Origin: Pyrenophora tritici-repentis | Taxonomy: Eukaryota; Ascomycota; Dothideomycetes; Pleosporales; Pleosporaceae | Direction of reading: 5' to 3' | NCBI RefSeq assembly: GCF_003171515.1 | Contig: NC_089394.1 | Coordinates: 930,001-994,000 of the forward strand | DNA: 64,000 bases | Shown here: positions 18,755 through 31,141 of the stretch, one piece after another | How the letters are laid out: each line of letters begins with the position of its first letter | How positions within the stretch are numbered: position 1 is the first letter of the stretch | Translations under genes and position numbers: made by a program | The notes under the pieces: model-generated | What the model was told of the DNA's origin: nothing | Databases searched by the model: none | What the model saw: only the letters and a program-made list of their open reading frames with translations

Positions 18755-19958
18755 TCACATCTCATCCTCACTGTCCTCAACCACTGGCATCCACCTCCGC
18801 CTCTTTGGAGCAGCGATCGGACGATCTTGTTGATCCTCATCCTCACTATTCTTAACCACCGGCCTCTGTCTCCTCCGCTTTGGAGCAGTGATCGGACGAT
18901 CTTGCTGGTTCTCATCTTCATCCTCACTGTCCTCAACCACCGGCCTCCACCTCCTTCCCCTTGGAACCGCGGTTGGCTGAACTCTCTGGTCATCTTCCTT
19001 CTCCTCCTCCTCCTCCTCCTCCTCCTCCTCCTCCTCCTCCTCCTCCTCCTCCTCCTCCTCCTCCTCCTCCTTCTCCTCCTCCTTCTCCTCCTCCTCCTCC
19101 TTCTCTCTCCTTCTCCTCCTCCTTCTCCTCCTCCTTCTCCTCCTCCTTCTCCTCCTTATCGCTCTCCTCACTATCCTCAACTATCGGTCTCCATCTCCAA
19201 TTCCTTGGAGCAGCAGTTGGCTGACCTTTCGGATCCTCTTTCTCCTCCTCATCGCTCCCCGTACTGTCGTCATTCTCCGTACTGTCATCGCTATCCTCAC
19301 TGTCATCACTCTCCCTCATCTTCAGCCCCGCTTCTTGCCTCCTTACCCCTTCCGTTAATTTCTCATCCACTTCTCTTTCACGGGCTGTCATTTCCTTCTT
19401 TTTATTCATCCTTGTCTGCATCCCCTTCAAGTTGGCTGCAGCCTTCTTCACGTCCTGCTCCTCTGCAAATGGGCCAGCTTTGATATGGGCCGCTGTCTTG
19501 CCAATCCACCACTGAGTATCATGAACGCCGGGCACGCCGCCCTCCTTGACCCAATTAGGTCGAGGTACACCCAGCTCAAAGACTTCAAAGCGTCGAGATG
19601 AGTAGATGAGTGTGGCATGGCGCCGGAGAAGGTCCAAGGCAGCCTGGGAGAATGCCCCACCAAGGTTGATCTCGAAGCGTGTGGTTTGCTCGATGGCCTC
19701 ACCACGACGGCGCTGCTGGGCGATATACTCAATTCCGGATTGTATGCGGTATAGAAGTTCATCAGGCTCCTCAACATCTCCCTCGTCCAGCGAGGCGGAT
19801 GAGGGGCGGGGTGGGGTAAGGGAAGGGGTTCGAGATGTTGAAGATGATTGATGCGACACGGATTGGGTTGATTTCGTCTCCTTGAGTTGTCGTCGCTTTG
19901 CCGGTGGTGATGAGCCAAGCTCATTGCCGGCTTTTCGCTTAGATGATGTGGGTGCCAT
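18755..19958 (-). CDS. Acidic-repeat protein of unknown function with a frame break in a microsatellite
   Basis: From the ATG at 19958 the frame encodes a basic N-terminus resembling a nuclear localisation signal (KRKAGNEL, PAKRRQL). A folded-looking region of about 120 residues follows (RIQSGIEYIAQQRRRGEAI to GKTAAHIKAGPF), then a charged coiled coil and an acidic repeat QPTAAPRNWRWRPIVEDSEE. It enters a purine repeat as Glu/Lys codons, slips near 19101-19112 into a glycine frame and stops at 18990. The other frame of the same repeat leads to three more copies of a RWRPVVEDSEDED-type repeat, ending at 18755. The downstream frame clearly belongs to the same protein, so a +1 change in the repeat separates them. 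The family is unknown; a nuclear location is inferred. Sequencing error is a real alternative. Confidence 0.6.
19000..19157. repeat. Imperfect (CTC)n / (GAG)n microsatellite inside a coding region
   Basis: A pure CTC/CCT run covers about 19001-19070, continuing to about 19157 with TTC interruptions and one out-of-phase CTCTCTCC at about 19102-19110. The irregular piece is where the minus-strand reading frame changes from Glu to Gly codons. Confidence 0.9.
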
Positions 19959-20954
19959 CGAATGTATAGTTGTAATTAAAGTTAAACTTAGTGTTAATTT
20001 TGCGGTTCATAGTAGTATATGGTAATGTATACCAAGTGTTGTAATAAGATATGCATAGGTTAGGGCCACAGGGGATTTAAGAATAAGCACACGACTATCA
20101 ATGCCACGCCAATGACTTTGGACGAATGGTAACTAAGATAAGGGTGCGAGTGAATTGTACAATATTTGCTGAAAGCGAATGTGAGTGTATGAAAAGTCGC
20201 ATTGTCATCCCAACTGAAAACACTGTCGAGATGGCACTGTACCTAAAACAATAAAACCGATCAACTTGAGTCCTCTTACATTTCGTACCCTTCAGGGCCG
20301 TTTATTCTCACTGTTAAGACATTCGTAGGACTTCACGAGGTTTCGGACAATGGCCTCTTTGAATCTGATCCCATTGTGTCGGCTTCTTTGTTTCTTGGGT
20401 GACGACAGTATCTCTGAAAGATTTGAATCGAACATTGTACTCTTCTGCACTGTTCATGTAGCGCTTTGAAGAAAGTGAGATGATAGCAGGTCAAGAAGCG
20501 CACTCATATAGACAGTATACCGACTACGCTTGCTCGGCATGTTACTCGTAACAAAGCGTAACAAAGCTTAAAGAATTTATTTGTATTATTAGAGATGTTG
20601 CCTTTCGCCGCAATCATAGTCCAAATAATCACTGGTCCTTATACACAAGTAGTTAGGCTTAGATAATGTTCTTGCATTGCGATAGTTGAATGTATTGCCT
20701 CTTGCTACTTTTGTGGTCTACTCGCGAAATGCGAAATACTTCAGTGAAGTCCTTGCAGCTCGCAATACATCAGTTGTCGTCTTGGATACATGGAAACAGG
20801 GGCAAAATCGATTGAAGATGGATGGCAGCAAGAGGAGATGAGCAGGTCGACCGGCTAACTGGATACGGGATAATTCGTCCGGGTAGCTCCAGCATCAACT
20901 ATCCCCTCATCGCTCCTGCATCTCATCTACTGCGTCTTTGCGGTCTTTTTCATT
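19959..20954. other. Intergenic region
   Basis: No coding sequence or repeat is recognised in this moderately A/T-rich kilobase. It should include the promoter of the acidic-repeat gene. Confidence 0.5.
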
Positions 20955-21931
20955 ATGTTGACTCAAGGACAGAGACAGCGACGTGCTGAGAGAGAACGTG
21001 CGAGAAGGCATCGCAGAAGCGCCGAAAAGAAGGCAGAGGAAGTCAGGGCCGCCAAATCTAACCTACTGTCAATCCTCCTACCCAAATTTGCGATGCTATT
21101 ATCGAGTACGTCGTGTTCGGAAATGAACAGCCGCCACAAGACCTCATCCTTCCGACGATCAAAACCGCCGCTTGGAGGCGTACGGCTTGCGCGTAGTGCC
21201 CATGGTGCGCACAAACGACAACATCACTTCGCTACTCTTAACGAACCAGCGGTTGTACATGGACACGAAAAGTGGCATCCGTCGGCACAAGTCGCCGTCG
21301 CCAAATACTCTTGATGTTATGATGACAAACGATATCATACCGACAGAAGATATCAGCAAAGATACTGTTAAGCTTTGGACTACATGGTAATGTCGTATGT
21401 TCCGTCCAAACACGGTCACCAACATGATCGATATAAACATCCGCGACTTTCCTGATGGCTCCGTCTATAACACCTACCACATGCGACTCGGAAGAGCCTT
21501 GGGGATGTCTGGACGTTTTGGTGATCCGCCTACAAATAACGCTAGCCCTCTGATTAATCTCATCGATTATGCGGCAATGTTGGCCGGGCTTGAAGACCAT
21601 CAGGATACGGATCAATCTTGAGACGCCATCGTTATTCAATCATCCCTCGATACAAGAGAGAATGTTTCATTGGACCCTATCTTTCCTTTCTCATCCTGTA
21701 AATAGACATCTCATCTGTTCTAACAAGATCTGCCGGATTGTCAAGAAAGACTATCCTCTCCCACTCAAGTCTAAACTGCTGGCATTATATATTCTTGAGT
21801 TGCTACGAGGACAGACATTGTGGAGAAGGCCGACTAGGTACTACGACTCCAGGGAGAACGAGATAGGAGAAATTTACTTTACAGTCGATGGCTACGATGA
21901 AACCGGGCTAATTGCTGCATTCGGTTCCTAG
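20955..21931 (+). pseudogene. Decayed fungal gene, frames broken (family uncertain)
   Basis: Four consecutive open pieces in three frames look like parts of one protein. They are: a basic start (20955; MLTQGQRQRRAERERARR); a piece with an F-box-like helix ICDAIIEYVVFG (from about 21071); a piece from about 21172 to 21621 interrupted by TAA at 21388; and a C-terminal piece (about 21569-21931) with TIRIRINLETP. No introns with good sites connect them. The pattern resembles fungal proteins with an N-terminal F-box-like segment, many of unknown function. Frame shifts plus the stop suggest a dead gene; undetected introns or sequence errors could explain part of it. Confidence 0.45.
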
Positions 21932-22594
21932 AATTTTGATCACGGGAAGAATTACGGCCGCACTCGTCTAATCGGACAGGCGTCGACTATGGGCAATGAT
22001 TCAAATGCTGAGAAGGCTGTTTCTTTCTCTTGGATCCAAATAGCGATTCCACGCCGTTGATGCAACTTCTTTAGATTTGGCAGTGACGTGATTTGATGCG
22101 GATGACTACATGCAGCATGTTTTTGTAGAGACCCTTCTCCCTTTTGTGCCATGTGGGGACAACTCAAGAATGGCTGTTAAGAATAGCAAATAGGGGCTTT
22201 GAGTCATGCTATGGCTCATCGAGACATCATCTGTGCTAAATTTGGGAACGATGTGTGGCTGATAATCAAGATCTTGGTTCCGAAGTGCTCTTTGCGAACG
22301 CGTGCGTGGCGGTGGCGGATGGGGCTGGATATTCAACTGTCCCTTGGTTCTTCCTAAGCGGTAAGCGATTCATGCTCTCTTCCATGGAGATGTCTATCTG
22401 ATACGTGTAGACCTATGGTAGAGTTACAAGACATGCTATGCATGCACTGCTGTGCCGTAGAGAGGCTTAGCAGCTCAGCCCGCCTGTACTGTGCCGTACC
22501 ACGCAGGCGGGGTCGGACACAGCCTCGGGCATCGATACATCATCTACCTTCTCAAGAAGCTCCAACACACCTGAAACAAGTTTCGACCTTGGAA
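21932..22594. other. Intergenic region between two decayed genes
   Basis: No gene is supported. It is the likely former promoter region of the ULD-domain pseudogene that starts at 22595. Confidence 0.45.
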
Positions 22595-24070
22595 ATGTCC
22601 GTTACTTTTGGTTCCGTCGGCGATATCATCTCAGTTTGTTTGCTGGTGAAGGACCTCGTCACAGCGCTTGACAAAGCCCGTGGCTCCAAAGCAGAATACC
22701 AGGCCGCGATACGGGACCTCTGGATACTGGAACGCGTTCTTCTTGAAATTGAACTGATCACTAAACAGCATGGTAGTGAAGCCACGCCCGAGCTGCGGAG
22801 TCTATGGGAGACGGCAAACCAGGCCGTAAGCAGATGTGTGCGTCTGATTAGTGACTTTCTAGCCCGCATCCGAAAGTACAAAACTGCTTTTGATTGAGAT
22901 GGCAAAAAGCTTATAGAGGCGGCAATGGGCATACGTTAGCGAATTGGGGAGAAGGAAGCACTTGAACAGTTTCGTGTGGAGATTGCGGGGACTAGTTCCA
23001 GTTTACAGATGCTGTTGGTTACTGCTAGCATGTAAGTCATAGAATTTCTAAGTAACATTGATCGAAATTAATACTCTGTAGTACCTTGCTTGATGTCAAT
23101 CGCAAAGAGATGGACGACAAGTTCGATGAAGCAAAGCGCATCAACGACACAGCCAATTCCGCACAGGACGCAACCCTAGAAAGCATCAAATACCGCATCG
23201 AACTCGCGAATCAAAACATAGAAGCAGGCAATTCGGTCTTGGGAAAGTTTATCGAAGCACTCAGGCTGAAGTGGCTCCGCCAACTGGGCTCTGAGCTCAA
23301 GAGTTGATGTGCGGCGTAGCAGCCATTAACTTTGCAACATACCAGGCAATAAACCGTCTACAGGCCGCACTTCCAAGTCCAATGGTGCGAGGACTTATCG
23401 AGGAGCCGGCTATACTAGAAGACCCCCTTGGTCGCATATCGCCTGTTCACCTGCAATTCATTACGTCCTGGGATGTTTTTCACGCCGTACTCGAGTCCCG
23501 ATTCCAGGATATGCCAGGGTTATATATAATAAGATAAAGCGGCGCCATTACGACGTGATGGATCCAAGCACTGGAGATTACATGAATAGAACATGGCCAT
23601 TTCAGAGTGTGTTTCTGCCAGGCAAGAATATCGAAATGGGAGTCCGTTACCGACTGAAAGACAGTGTAAAATGGGAACCGGATTACGAAATAGGCATCAA
23701 GTGCCCATACTGCGAAACTGTTGTAGGAGCCTACACGGAAGATCCATTGCTCTGCAAGAAGTGCCTAGAATGGTTTCAGTTTTATGTGGTTCGTTGTGAT
23801 GAGATTCTGTCATATACAAGCGGCTTGGGAGCAGCTATAACACGACTTAGAGAGCCTGTTGCCCCGGCCAACAAAAAGCGGCCTCGTATCGAAGATTCTG
23901 AAGATGAGGACGATCCTAGGATTTTCAAACGCGTGGCTTATATGGCTATACATCTTACGTGTACTGGTGGTAGTGTTGAGATGGAAAACCGTGATCCCTC
24001 TGATGTGGAGTTGTACAGCACCAAGCAACCCAGGATTACACAGATAATCGACGAGCCTAGCGACGAGTAG
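22595..24070 (+). pseudogene. Pseudogene of a fungal ubiquitin-like (ULD) domain protein
   Basis: The ATG at 22595 opens an N-terminal helical domain (FGSVGDIISVCLLVKDLV; ALDKARGSKAEYQ; LWILERVLLEIELI) common in fungal NLR-like and ULD proteins. The same frame then meets TGA at 22895 and TAG at 22937, yet continues with recognisable protein (EKEALEQFRVEIAGTSSSLQ) to a good 50-bp intron (23032..23081, GTAAGT). The next exon shifts frame near 23302 and again near 23535. The middle part (ILEDPLGRISPVHLQFITSW) is the start of a ULD-type ubiquitin-like domain; the C-terminal part has a four-cysteine zinc ribbon (CPYC, CKKC) and an acidic tail. Two stops and two frameshifts in a conserved order indicate a dead gene. 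Confidence 0.72.
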
Positions 24071-24857
24071 AACTCCATAAAAATACATCTTGAAATTGTC
24101 CATGTCGAATGCTATGACTATATGTCCCCAATACCAGTTACCCCTGAGTCCTCCTTCCTCGTAAGCGAAAGTGCGGGATGTTCCAACCCCATTCAACCAC
24201 AGTATCTAGTATCTCAAACCTACTCAAACCATCAAACAACATAGCATCCCAACTCAATTAACCCATAAATAATACACCAGCACAAACCAACACCCCTCCA
24301 TACTCCTCACCACCACCTCTCCAGTCTCAAAAACATCAGACCCCATAAAAACGCAGCCCCAATACCGGACCCAACTCCGTAAAAACCCCGGCCCCTTCCG
24401 CCAATCTCATCACGCATGTTACAAGTGTTTCATATGCCGGCTCAGGAGAAGAGTGGCTTGAATGGTAGGTAACAGGGGAAAGCGCAAAGGGGTTATTTGT
24501 AATATTTGGTCGAGTCTTGCTGGAGCTAAGGGAGCTTTGTTAAACAGAGCACAGGGACGACAGCAGCGTGCACGGTCCATGGTTCATTTGCTTCTTGCAC
24601 TAGGAGGGAATACTGAGTTGTACCTTGCGAGATGCCACGTTCTCTCCCTCGACTACAACCTTTTGATCGGGGTAGTTAGCAGCTTGGCGAGTTATTATCA
24701 GTCACGCTTGAGACACGTCAATTGCAGGTGCGAGTATATAGAGGAAGAGAGAATAGGTCTCATTGCTTGACCGAAAAGGAAAAGAAAAGATACTACATAG
24801 CCGCAAACGCCAAAACTACCAATTATGAGATATACCTGACCAGTTGTCATGATTTCG
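24071..24857. other. Intergenic region with A/C-rich low-complexity stretch
   Basis: No gene is supported. About 24230-24420 is rich in A and C on the plus strand with few G bases. The right end should carry the 3' flank of the BTB gene. Confidence 0.5.
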
Positions 24858-26048
24858 TCATCTCTTGCCCTTCTTGAGCACCAGGCCCTTCCAGCCCTTG
24901 CTGTCCTTGATCCGTCGCAGCGCCTTGCTAGCAACTGGGTCCTTGGACATCTCATCGAGACAAGCTTTCCTGTCCTCCTCGTTCTCGTGCTCGTGGAACT
25001 CGCACCACTCCTTCTCAATTTTGGGTCGCTCACCTCGCGCTAGTACGGTGGCTAACTCGAATAGGAAGGCTTGTGGGAGCTGACTTCGCAACGCGATGGT
25101 GCGCTCGTCGTCGCGATCGGGGTTCCAGTACACGGAGTACATGTCGAGGAAGTATCGGCAGAGGGGCGCATCCGGAGGAAGGCTCTCGTAAGCGGCGATG
25201 ACATTGCTGTGGTCGGGCATGACTTGTAGAATCTCGTCGTTTGTTTGCCATGCTAGCAAGACGGCGCGACGTAACCTGGTTATGGCGTAGCGGTGAGCGA
25301 AGACGTAGAGCGAGATGAAGCGGCGCTCCAGGAAACCTTCCAAGCCCCTCCATTTGTATGGCCTTGAGCAACATGGGCATAGCGTCTCTTTCGGCGCCTC
25401 ATGCTTCTCGGCTGGGTTGCGAGGCGGTGGTACCGGAGCAGCCTTCTCGGGTTCTGGAACGTCGCCAGGTACCTTCTCCGCGATAGCTGGCGCGGGGGTG
25501 CTCTCTGCTTCGACAGGGGCTGGTGTTGCTTCAGCTGGAGCGTCGTCGTTGTCCAGACCCAGGCCCCATGATGTAGTGTCAACGTCCTCTGTGTCGGTAC
25601 CATCGGTGTGACTGGAGGAATCCTCTCCCTGCACGCTGATGGCATGCGTCGGGGGATGGATCTCCTTTCCGCCTTCAATGAGATGGTGCGGGATGAAGCC
25701 AGTGTACAACCAGAGCTGTAGGGTCAAAAGTTAGTACGCGTCTCTCACACCCACTGTGCCGAACTCTCTTACCATGAACGCGTCGAAAACATCGGGGTGG
25801 GTGTCTTCTAGCTCAAGCGTCGTGGCTGAGCTCTTGTAGGGCGACTCGGTCTTCTCCTCCAAGCACGTGTTGAAGTATGGAGAACATCTTCGCAGGAGTT
25901 CGCGATGGCAGCTGAAAGACTCGGGGTAGTCTTTGGAGCCGACTTTGATTGTGATGATGGTCTGGTCAAAGTTCCGGAAAGTGTGACCGAGCGTTGTTGC
26001 ACCTTTGGTGTTCATGAAAGGCATTTTCAGTAGATAATCTGGTTCCAT
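24858..26048 (-). CDS. BTB/POZ-domain protein (two exons)
   Basis: Exons 26048..25773 and 25715..24858 encode 377 residues; the 57-bp intron has a GTAAGA donor and a perfect TACTAAC branch point. The N-terminal 110 residues form a BTB domain: IITIKVGSKDYPESFSCHRELLRRCSPYF is the standard fold entry (V-G-x-x-x-x-F-x-x-H-x-x-L), continuing across the splice into VFDAFMLWLYTGFI. A Pro/Ala/Glu-rich linker follows (about 115-185), then a CPCC motif and a helical region with YVFAHRYAI, the usual C-terminal extension of fungal BTB proteins. The tail is lysine-rich. BTB domains dimerise and often link substrates to cullin-3 ligases. The partner here is unknown. Confidence 0.88.
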
Positions 26049-27125
26049 CTTTGCTTGTTGTGGGTAGCGACGCCGTTATATCCTCAACTCTCCACGCCAT
26101 CAATACGGAGACATCGTTTCAGCACTCGTGACAGCTCCATCTTGGCGTTCGATGCTGCGGCGCCAGGATGCTTGTCGGAGCTTCTGTGCACAGCTCCTAA
26201 GGCTTGAGCGGGAACAAGTATTGCTTGATTGAAACCCTCAGGTGCAATAGGAACGAATAATGGCTGGGCATTTCTGGGCAACCTTGGTACAATGTAGGGG
26301 CAATGCGATGTCGTGGGCAGATGGTCAGTTTGACGCCGGTTTCACGATGCTTGGCCGGGTAGGTGGGGCGTCGCTTGCATCAGACGATACCTGACTGGCG
26401 ACGATTGGCGCCTTGGCCAGGTACCACCAGCACCGCCACCGTCTCCTACGAACTCTCTTCTCTGACGCTTCTACATGGCGCAGGTCAAAGGAAATGACCT
26501 GTTTGAAGAGTTTGAAAATGCACACTAACGCGGGGTATCCCGCGTCTAGATCCACCGCGCCTCAGCCGCTCTCTGGGCTATCACACGTGCACCTGGGTGA
26601 CTTGAAATAGTTGACTTGACGTGTGAGTAAGCACCTACAGGTGACCTCTGTACACTAGTATGTCAGGTATTCATGCCATCCGGGTGCGTGCTGCCCTCAA
26701 CACTCGGGAGCGGCCGCTGCGAACATCGTTCGCTCGTATACAGCTACATCGTCAAAAGACAATTGCAATCCAGGGTTGGGGCATTGACGGGTATACGCTG
26801 ACATCCAAGGTTGATGCAAAGATCTATCTTGGCAGCACGGCAACGACGCCTTCATCTTGATATCTGCGACGGCATATCATCCATCCGGGAACTCGGCAAC
26901 TAGAATAGCGATTCCCTGCGTGCCACATCCCCCGCCATGGCGCTTGGCATGCTTCTCTGAGTGCCCAGCCTTGGAATCCTCGGCAGTGTTCGTGTGCCTG
27001 AGGATCTCTTCACGAAAGAACAGGCCGTTGAAGAAGCGATTGTGATATAGATCTCACAGTAACCTATTGAATCAAACGTCAATGCCCGCCTCCACGTTCT
27101 CCGGGCTCAGCTACCCGAATCTCCG
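26049..27125. other. Intergenic region
   Basis: No gene is supported on either strand. The sequence CACCTGGGTGACTTGAAATA at 26590..26609 recurs with one mismatch at 37200..37219 in another intergenic region. Confidence 0.5.
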
Positions 27126-30100
27126 CTAATTCTTCCCGCCCCACTCTCTCCACCACTCATATAGAGCTATACCGCCTGCTGTTTGCACGTCTGTAGACAC
27201 CACAGTCAGTGTACGAATTGTAATGAAAAATGAAACATCAAGCACTTACTGAGACTCCTCGTCACACCCACGGTCTTGATCTCGACGTTACGATCAATTA
27301 CCGCCAGCACCTCCGCGGAGATGCCCTCTTTCTCACTGCCAAGAACCAGGCAACATTTCTTTGGAAGAGTGCCTATATCTTGGCTTCTAATCACGTGAGT
27401 ACTTTGCCCACCCGCACTCTTATCCCCGGTCAAAATCTCCTTTTGGTCACTGCTATCCTCATGGCCCAAGATTCCGCTACGGTCGGTCTGCTCAATACCT
27501 ACAACCTCGTATCCCTTGCTCTTTGCGTCCAACAAGAATGCCGGTACACCTACCTCCTTCAACTCTCGGATAGCTAAATGCTTCTCGGATCTCACGCTTG
27601 TAGCTTTGAAGTCCTTGTGTGCTGCCTTCTTAAGATTGTCAATGTATAAAGCCTCGAGACCAAACGACTCGGAGATACGTGATAGACCACCAAGGTTCGT
27701 CGGATTATCAATCAAAGATGCAATCATCATGACAGACGCGGGTCGTTGGTTCTGCATACTCGGTGGGCCGTTTTGTGGATGGAGATTATCAAGGTCAATG
27801 CCAGCTTTGGTTTGTAGCGTGGTTTGGATAGTTTGGTCGGCAATGGACACTACAGGAGTCTGATCGACTGCTTTGAGAGGGACGGTGTCCACTGCCGGAG
27901 CTGCACCTAGTTCAATGCGTGCCGGCGGGCAGTCAACTCCAGCCGGTTCATCGCTCGTTTCCAGCATCTTGAAGTCCTCGTACGTAAATAAATCATCCTC
28001 TGGCGATTCAATGGACAGATATTGTCCCTGAAAGATTCCCACTAGCGTAAAATCTCGTTCTATGTCGACTTTGAGGGTCCTAATCGTCCAAGGAGAAGCA
28101 CTGAACTTGTCCAGTCGTCGAATGAAGGCGTTCATAGCCCTGAACGCAGGGTTCTCGCTAACGCTTCTCCAACCTTTTGCTTCCGCCAAGTCGAAAACCA
28201 GTGGGAAAGCAAAGTTTGCTTCGTGGCGAATCTGGACCTTTGGGCTAGCGGAGTATGAGTTTAGCTGTGTTACAAGCTTGGCAACAAAGTCCTCGGACTC
28301 ATATGGTGCCACTAGGAGGCCAAGCTTGATCAGGCTAGCGACATGTATGGGACTGTATTCGTCTAGGTTCCCCAGTTCCTCTACGATCCTAGAAGACTTT
28401 CCCGGGAAATGGCGATAAATGCGGGCCAGGGTCCATTCAAGCAAGTAGCGATATCGCGGCCATGATTCTAATGTTAGAGCGTGTGTAAGACTGTCAATAT
28501 ATGCATCTGCATCAGATTCTGCAATGCAGTATTGACTCAACATTAATATGACTTGCAACTGCAAAGTCTTTTTCCATGGACTTTTGACCGCGACTGGTGG
28601 TTGTTGGTCCTTCCAAGGCTGTAGGAGGCGGTCAAAAATGCTCCGAGCGGCACCCAGCTGTTGGCCTGGAAAACGCCGTAGGAGGTCCATGATGGCTGCG
28701 TAGGCGTGCCATTCGCGCAGTCCGTAGTATGACGTGTATGATCTGTGTGGTAGGAATTGGTGGAGTTTTTCTGCAGCCGCGACTTCAAACAGGAACTCGG
28801 ATCGGATAGTAGCAGGCTCGTTGACGAAATCAATAATGTAGTCTCCGAAAGGAAGTATGGAGATTATAGACGGATTCGCAAACGCAGCTCTGCGTAGCGA
28901 TTTCGCAAGTGTGGCAAGCACATAGGATCGGCCTTTCGATAACTTCGTAAGACGAGACATCGCCTTAGTAAGAAGATTGATCAAATCTAGCCCCGATGCG
29001 TCTTCTTGTCCCGATTTACTTTCGACGCATGTTTTTATGCATTTTGGGTGGAATAGTAACGCTGGTAAGTGAACAGCGAACGGTCGAATAAAATCGCGTA
29101 TCTCAGCCTCCTCCCAAAGCGCTGCCAAAATGGAATGCAGATCACCTGAATCAGCCACAGTGACTTCAGTGTGATCAAGCAGCTCGATTAAGCTTTTACA
29201 GGCTGGTGCGAAAGCGGGGCCTTGAATACAGGTGTGTTTCGACTCATGCAGGTCATTCAAGAAGGACTGCAACGATAACCTCCCACTTCCATTCGTAGCA
29301 AGACTTGCAGTTGAAGTGGACTGGTCTACGGACTCTTCCAGCTTTCGACATCGGGCTCGTAAAGATTCGTCGGTCGGTAAGTGCAGTGATTTCAGGTCAG
29401 GGTCAATAAGATCGCAGATCTTTCGGCAATAGATACTATGGAGATCGCTAGCAACCTCAGGCAGACCAGTAATTCGTGCAAGACTTAAGATTTCGGAGAG
29501 TTCAGAGGGTTCCAACTTGTGATGAAACGGCGAAGCAGCGGTCCGTGCTTTTAACCCTTCTATGAGCCCATGTAGCAGGTACATGATTGCCGGCTGGAAC
29601 AATCTGCCCCGGGCATTCATGATGTATCGAACGACACCTAGTATGATTGCGCGACCATCGCGATTGTCTACACCGACTTCCTGTACATCGAGTTCGACTG
29701 AGGGAACAAAAGACGGTGTGTCTTGAGTGTCAGATGCGAAGCGTGCTACGACGGCAGCAAGTGCATCGCCATGGCTGCACGCAGTTGTTATTCGTGTGCT
29801 AGTGAGACTGGATGTGAAAAGGCTGCCTTCTGTTGCCCAAGGAAGAAATCCGTCGAAAAAAAAGTGGATGTGACCGCTGATGTCGCCACGACGCTAGTTA
29901 TAGGGTCAGCATATGGAATTGCGATGTTGCAAAGAGTGTTTGTTCATTAATATGAGGGATTGGTAGGCGCAGAATTGCATACTTCGAAACCAAAGCGAGA
30001 GTGAGGAGCGAAAATGATACTAATGTTTACTTACTTCGATGACAAAATCCATATACCAACGGCCAACCATCTTTCGAATACTCTCCTGGATCAAGGGGTC

Positions 30101-31141
30101 AAGCGCTGCAGTGAGCAAAGTGGTCGTCATCGCAGCAGTAATTCGGGAAGGAACCATATCCGAGGATGATCCGAGCAGTTTGGTCATAGTCGGGAGTGAG
30201 TCTTCCACTTGTCCCGTATAGCGATGCAACACGATCGTCTCAAATAGTGTTGAGTAAAGCTCGTAGTTCTCCCGATCAACATCACTAGCAGCGTACTGCA
30301 TTGAAGGCGTGTCGATAAGATTGGGCGTGACAAGGAATGAATGCCTGATAATTCCAAGACAGTATTTGCGTTGATCCGCATGGCCCTTCACCAGACCCAG
30401 TCGTAGCTTCCTCCAGTATTGTTCATTTTCGACACATTTCAGTTGAAGGCCATTGGAAGCGGCCAGGGAAACCCATTGAAACCATGTCCTGTAGATCTTG
30501 CTAGACCTGGCAGCAAACCACTTCACGTCAAGAGCATTGAGCTGGTCCCAGAGGGATAGCTTGTCAATCGTCTCGGATCGTGTGGCTGTATCCTCTCCGT
30601 TGTTCTTTAACAATGAAAAGAAAGCGGACAATGCGTCATGCGCAACGTCTTCTAACCCGTAGACGGTGAGGAAGCTTGAGAGAAGGCGGAGAATCCTGGG
30701 ATTAGCCATGTGATGATGTCCAGTGGGCAGCCAGAAGGAGCATTTGAGAAAACCAAGATACGCTTTGATGGTATGAAAGCTCTGGCTTTCTTCGGACGGA
30801 AGCTCTTGGGCCATGCTCGAAAGATGACGCTCAAATTTGGTTTTGAGTTGCTCAACCGCGTATGGTCCACGACTGAGACATGTCTCGGCAATCTCATAGA
30901 GCCGCTCAGCAGTCGCCTCATTGACTAGACGTTCCAAAACAACATCCCATAGCTCTTCATAGTGTGACATACGCCCAGCCTGGGAGTCATCAGGAGTTTG
31001 TGCTGGTAATAGTTGGACACAAATGTCAAGTGTGTCGATGTCGATGCCATGCAGCGTCGTTTTGAGCTTCGCGAGACTGGCGTCAAACGCTGCATTTCTG
31101 GTGTGCTGATCCAGGAAACTCAGTATAGTAGGTGTTGCCAT
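27126..31141 (-). CDS. TRM3: tRNA guanosine-2'-O-methyltransferase, TRM3/TARBP1 type (three exons)
   Basis: Exons 31141..30035, 29893..27250 and 27190..27126 encode about 1,271 residues, near the length of yeast Trm3. The introns are 141 and 59 bp, and their phases agree. The long N-terminal part is alpha-helical. The last 180 residues form a SpoU-type knotted methyltransferase: SLIDNPTNLGGLSRISESFG (motif 1), LVLGSEKEGIS (motif 2) and SLNVQTAGGIALYEW (motif 3). Motif 3 is completed only by splicing, as the final intron falls inside its asparagine codon. Trm3 methylates the ribose of G18 in tRNAs, using S-adenosylmethionine. The start is the ATG at 31141. The 5' end of exon 2 is supported by conserved-looking protein (HIHFFFDGFLPWATEGSLF). 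Confidence 0.9.

Noticed and set aside
18827..19483. Plus-strand frames rich in leucine, serine and proline across the microsatellite
   Set aside because: They are the complementary readings of the CTC repeat inside the minus-strand gene; the repeat motif of that gene shows which strand codes.
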